DNA of 64,000 nucleotides, from NCBI RefSeq assembly GCF_947488565.1, contig NZ_CANKZC010000003.1, positions 124,001 through 188,000 on the forward strand. The letters are read 5' to 3'. Positions within the stretch are counted from its first letter, which is position 1; each line of letters starts with the position of its first letter. Below the pieces are notes generated by a model. It made no database searches, was not told the origin of the DNA, and saw only the letters and a list, made by a program, of their open reading frames with translations. The DNA comes from an uncultured Psychrobacter sp. (GTDB lineage: Bacteria; Pseudomonadota; Gammaproteobacteria; Pseudomonadales; Moraxellaceae). Made by a program: the position numbers and the translations under genes. Below are positions 61,218-64,000 of the stretch, piece by piece.

Positions 61218-63299
61218 TTACTGAATTTTACTCAACTTATATGTTCCAGATTGATGCAAATCAGCTTGCCAATTAGGTTTAATCACAATAGTTGTGGTTG
61301 GCTCTTCAATCAGAGCTGGACCGGTAACGACTGCTCCTGCACCCAATTTGTTACCATCATAAATAGGCGTTTGAATCCATTGATAAGTATGATCATGTAT
61401 CATTTGACGCTCATCTACTTTAGCGCTTTCTACAGATCCAACTTGAGCATCTAGGGTAGGTAGCTCAGGTTTGTTGACTTTACCAATGATTGAAACCTCT
61501 ACATTGACAAGCTCTACAGCACTGTTTCGTTCATCATAAGTATACAATTCTTTATGACGCTTGTGGAAGGCTTGTAGGATATCTTCGGCTGCATTACTAT
61601 CTATGTTGCCGTTCGGCACGATGACATTGCATTCATGGACTTGTCCAACGTAGCGCATCTCCATAGCGCGTTCAATTTCTATGTCGTCGTCACTAAACCC
61701 ATCTTCTTTAAGCTTCTCGATACCATCCTTCTCTAGCCTTGTAAGAGTAGCATTCAAATCCTCAAGGTTAGCCTCTGCAGACATAATCATAATTTGAGTG
61801 GCTAGATACGAGTATTTGACATCAGAGATGATTTGTCCAAAAGCGCATAGGCAAGAGGCCGACTTAGGTACAAGTATTGTATTGATACCCATCTCTTCTG
61901 CTAGTGAAATAATATGCATACCAGCAGCGCCACCTGCACAAACTAAAGCAAAGTCGCGAGGGTCATAGCCTTTTTCGATAGTGATACGGCGAATACCATT
62001 GGCCATGTTTTGATTGACAATCGTACTAATACCATAAGCTGCATGAGGTAAATCGATATCTAAAGGCTTGGCAATATGCTCATCGATAGCAGCCTTTGCT
62101 TTATCTTCATCTAAAGTGACAATCCCGCCTAGTACGGCACCAGACTGCAAATATCCCAATACTAAGTTTGCATCGGTGACCGTCGGTAGTGTGCCACCTT
62201 TACCATAACACGCAGGTCCTGGGGTCGCGCCTGCACTTTGTGGTCCGACCTCTAACATGCCAAAGTTATTGATATGGCCAATAGAGCCACCGCCAGCACC
62301 TAGGGTTTCGACATGAATCATAGGTACACCAATGCGATTGCGCAAAAAGTCAATATCGCGATTTAGACTGGTTTTGCCATCTTTTGCTAGTGTAATATCA
62401 AACGAGGTACCACCCATATCGACAGTAATCACGTTATTAATACCGAAAGGTTCAGCGATATATAATCCCGCTTGCGGTGCAGAGGCAGGCCCTGAGTTGA
62501 TCGCATTAACCGCACGCTCTTTCATGACTTCACCCAATGCAAGCCCGCCATTAGATTGGAAGTAACGTACTGGTTGATCAGCGCCAAGTTGTTTAAAGTA
62601 ATCATCTATCTTATAGACATAAGATGACATAATCGGACTTAGATAGGCGTTAACTAGGGTCGTTGAGGTACGCGTATATTCTTTAATCTGCGGATAGACC
62701 TCACTGCCGCAGCACACAAATACATCTGGCATATGCTGCTGTATCAGCTCTTTTGCACGCTGCTCGTGTTTGGTATCGCGAATTGACCATACAAAAGAGA
62801 TGGCCACACTTTTGACGTTTTGACGTTTTAGCTCTTCTATGGCTGCTAAAATATCGTCTTCATTGAGCTCTTCACGCTCTGTCCCATCGGCAAGTATTCG
62901 ACCACGAATAGGGAAGCGCAAATCCCGCGGAGCTATCTGCGGCGCTGGCGGGTAGCTTGCATCGTAGCGGTGACCTTCTTCTTTATGACCTAGACGAATC
63001 TCAATACTGTCTTCATGACCTTCCGTACAGAGTAGTCCTACTTTTACCCCTTTCATTTGAATCAGAGCATTTAGGGCAACAGTAGTACCGTTAATACATA
63101 AATCACAAGCTTGGATAATATCTGTGATTGAACGATTAAACTTCTCTGAAATTTGTTGCAATCCGTTTGCAATCGCTTTAGTACCATCCTCTGGGGTAGA
63201 AGGGGCTTTAAATAGATGTATATCGCCCCCATTTTCAGCCAATACGAAATCGGTAAAAGTACCACCAGCATCTACGCCTAAACGAAATTCATAACTCAT
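61218..63299 (-). CDS. Hydantoinase/oxoprolinase subunit A (HyuA-like)
   Basis: This 693-residue protein belongs to the actin-like ATP-dependent HyuA family (N-methylhydantoinase, 5-oxoprolinase, acetone carboxylase beta). The ATP-binding motifs are clear: LGVDAGGTFTDFVL at the N-terminus, VDMGGTSFDITL near residue 290, with INSGPASAPQAG before it and GAGGGSIGHI and PGPACYGKGG after. The partner B subunit is encoded immediately upstream on the same strand with a 56-base gap. The substrate cannot be read from sequence. AAGGATG precedes the start. Confidence 0.9.
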   Translation of the reverse strand: MSYEFRLGVDAGGTFTDFVLAENGGDIHLFKAPSTPEDGTKAIANGLQQISEKFNRSITDIIQACDLCINGTTVALNALIQMKGVKVGLLCTEGHEDSIEIRLGHKEEGHRYDASYPPAPQIAPRDLRFPIRGRILADGTEREELNEDDILAAIEELKRQNVKSVAISFVWSIRDTKHEQRAKELIQQHMPDVFVCCGSEVYPQIKEYTRTSTTLVNAYLSPIMSSYVYKIDDYFKQLGADQPVRYFQSNGGLALGEVMKERAVNAINSGPASAPQAGLYIAEPFGINNVITVDMGGTSFDITLAKDGKTSLNRDIDFLRNRIGVPMIHVETLGAGGGSIGHINNFGMLEVGPQSAGATPGPACYGKGGTLPTVTDANLVLGYLQSGAVLGGIVTLDEDKAKAAIDEHIAKPLDIDLPHAAYGISTIVNQNMANGIRRITIEKGYDPRDFALVCAGGAAGMHIISLAEEMGINTILVPKSASCLCAFGQIISDVKYSYLATQIMIMSAEANLEDLNATLTRLEKDGIEKLKEDGFSDDDIEIERAMEMRYVGQVHECNVIVPNGNIDSNAAEDILQAFHKRHKELYTYDERNSAVELVNVEVSIIGKVNKPELPTLDAQVGSVESAKVDERQMIHDHTYQWIQTPIYDGNKLGAGAVVTGPALIEEPTTTIVIKPNWQADLHQSGTYKLSKIQ

Positions 63300-63355
63300 A
63301 ATTCATCCTTAAACTTTTCTATTTTATATGTAGAGTCAGCACATCCCTGTACCAA

Positions 63356-64000
63356 CTATGCCGCCTCTGCCCGTAATGCTTGAGTCGCTTTTTCATCTAG
63401 TTGCATGGTTTTGCTATCAATGACGACACCGTATTCTTTTGCAGCAGCAGCCACAGAGACAATCCCTTCGATGACATCACGTAATACAGCTTCTGGTTCA
63501 CGCTCAAAAGAGCGACCAAAGCCGCCGCCACCAGGATTGGTATTTCGCGCGCGTTCTCCTGACTTGATCTCAATTACTGTATTGTGAAGATGTACATCAG
63601 TCTCGCCGCCTTCACGGAACACTTCTAATTTACCCAGTTTGAGCTCTGGTGAGATTTGCTCAGCTCCGCCTGCACCCATCGTTGGAATATGACGTCCTTC
63701 ACCAAAAGCAACGACGGTCATGGTATGATCGAGGGGCTCTACCTCCCAAACTGTACCGCAGCCGCCGCGCAAGCGTCCTGCGCCGCCACTATCTTCTGCC
63801 AGTCCATACTTATGGACGACGATAGGATATTGATATTCTAATAACTCGATATCACCTGAGCTTAACGCACCAAAGCAGCACAAAGGCCCGCAAGCATGCC
63901 AACCATCCATTTGCTGAGTGGCGCCTGCGCCTGAAATAATTGACGCGAGTACCATGGTGACATATTGCTCGCCCGTTTTTGGATCAATACCAGCGATGTT
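63356..64000 (-). CDS. Hydantoinase/oxoprolinase subunit B (HyuB-like), partial
   Basis: The frame stays open to base 64000, so the N-terminal part lies outside the window. The visible 214 residues match the C-terminal end of HyuB: NIAGIDPKTGEQYVT, SGGAGRLRGGCGTVWEVEPLD, and GGGGFGRSFEREPEAVLRDVIEGIVSVAAAAKEYGVVID (given by its span at about the last 60 residues). It works with the A subunit, which follows 56 bases downstream. Confidence 0.93.
   Translation of the reverse strand, partial: NIAGIDPKTGEQYVTMVLASIISGAGATQQMDGWHACGPLCCFGALSSGDIELLEYQYPIVVHKYGLAEDSGGAGRLRGGCGTVWEVEPLDHTMTVVAFGEGRHIPTMGAGGAEQISPELKLGKLEVFREGGETDVHLHNTVIEIKSGERARNTNPGGGGFGRSFEREPEAVLRDVIEGIVSVAAAAKEYGVVIDSKTMQLDEKATQALRAEAA

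Noticed and set aside
1..64000. CRISPR arrays, intact insertion sequences, restriction or toxin-antitoxin genes
   Set aside because: Looked for; no regularly spaced repeats, transposases, methylases or recognisable toxin pairs were seen.

Overview
The window looks like a chromosomal segment of a Moraxellaceae gammaproteobacterium, most likely Psychrobacter or a close relative. This rests on protein resemblance and gene content: a ubiE-ubiJ-ubiB-(D-lactate dehydrogenase) run, an FFLEELY-motif protein, a two-domain polyphosphate:AMP phosphotransferase, pilSR, and moderately AT-rich DNA with short intergenic gaps. No database search was possible. No rRNA genes, CRISPR arrays or intact insertion sequences were seen.

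Region by region: 0-9.5 kb is housekeeping (orn end, lpxH, cyclophilin, glnS, patatin, peroxiredoxin, GST, META/DUF4377 lipoprotein, ruvC, fxsA-like). A 6S RNA gene lies on the minus strand at about 9.6-9.8 kb, where no protein gene fits. 10-26 kb holds three scattered glycolytic genes (gpmI, pgk, fba), a CtpA-type protease, pilS/pilR, a GacA-like regulator, a PBP7-like peptidase, thiE, a DksA-like protein and ruvAB. 26-32 kb is the ubiquinone cluster followed by an FAD-linked D-lactate dehydrogenase. 32-39.6 kb carries polyphosphate/phosphate genes, an aminotransferase fused to an XRE-type DNA-binding domain with two palindromic operator candidates upstream, msrB and a glutathione peroxidase. 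tRNA-Val and tRNA-Asp follow at 39.9-40.1 kb.

From 40.2 to 48.6 kb lies the most unusual part: a decayed EamA transporter end, MITE-like repeats, and a duplicated two-gene cassette. Each cassette has a small protein that aligns with the copper-delivery 'caddie' (MelC1) of Streptomyces tyrosinase, then a 108-nt conserved spacer, then a large tyrosinase-family protein without a recognisable signal peptide. Cassette A encodes two tandem tyrosinase domains, the first of which has lost two of three CuA histidines. Cassette B encodes one intact tyrosinase domain joined to a beta domain and a von Willebrand factor A domain with a complete MIDAS. This is the best candidate for an undescribed system.

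From 48.9 to 55.5 kb is a polyhydroxyalkanoate cluster (phaB, a phasin with a duplicated N-terminus, phaC, and a DUF3141 protein that has a PhaC-like Cys-Asp-His triad). The remainder has sulfur and thiol genes (D-cysteine desulfhydrase family, glutathionyl-hydroquinone reductase, TcyP-like cystine symporter), an AraC-type regulator, and a hydantoinase/oxoprolinase pair that runs off the right edge.
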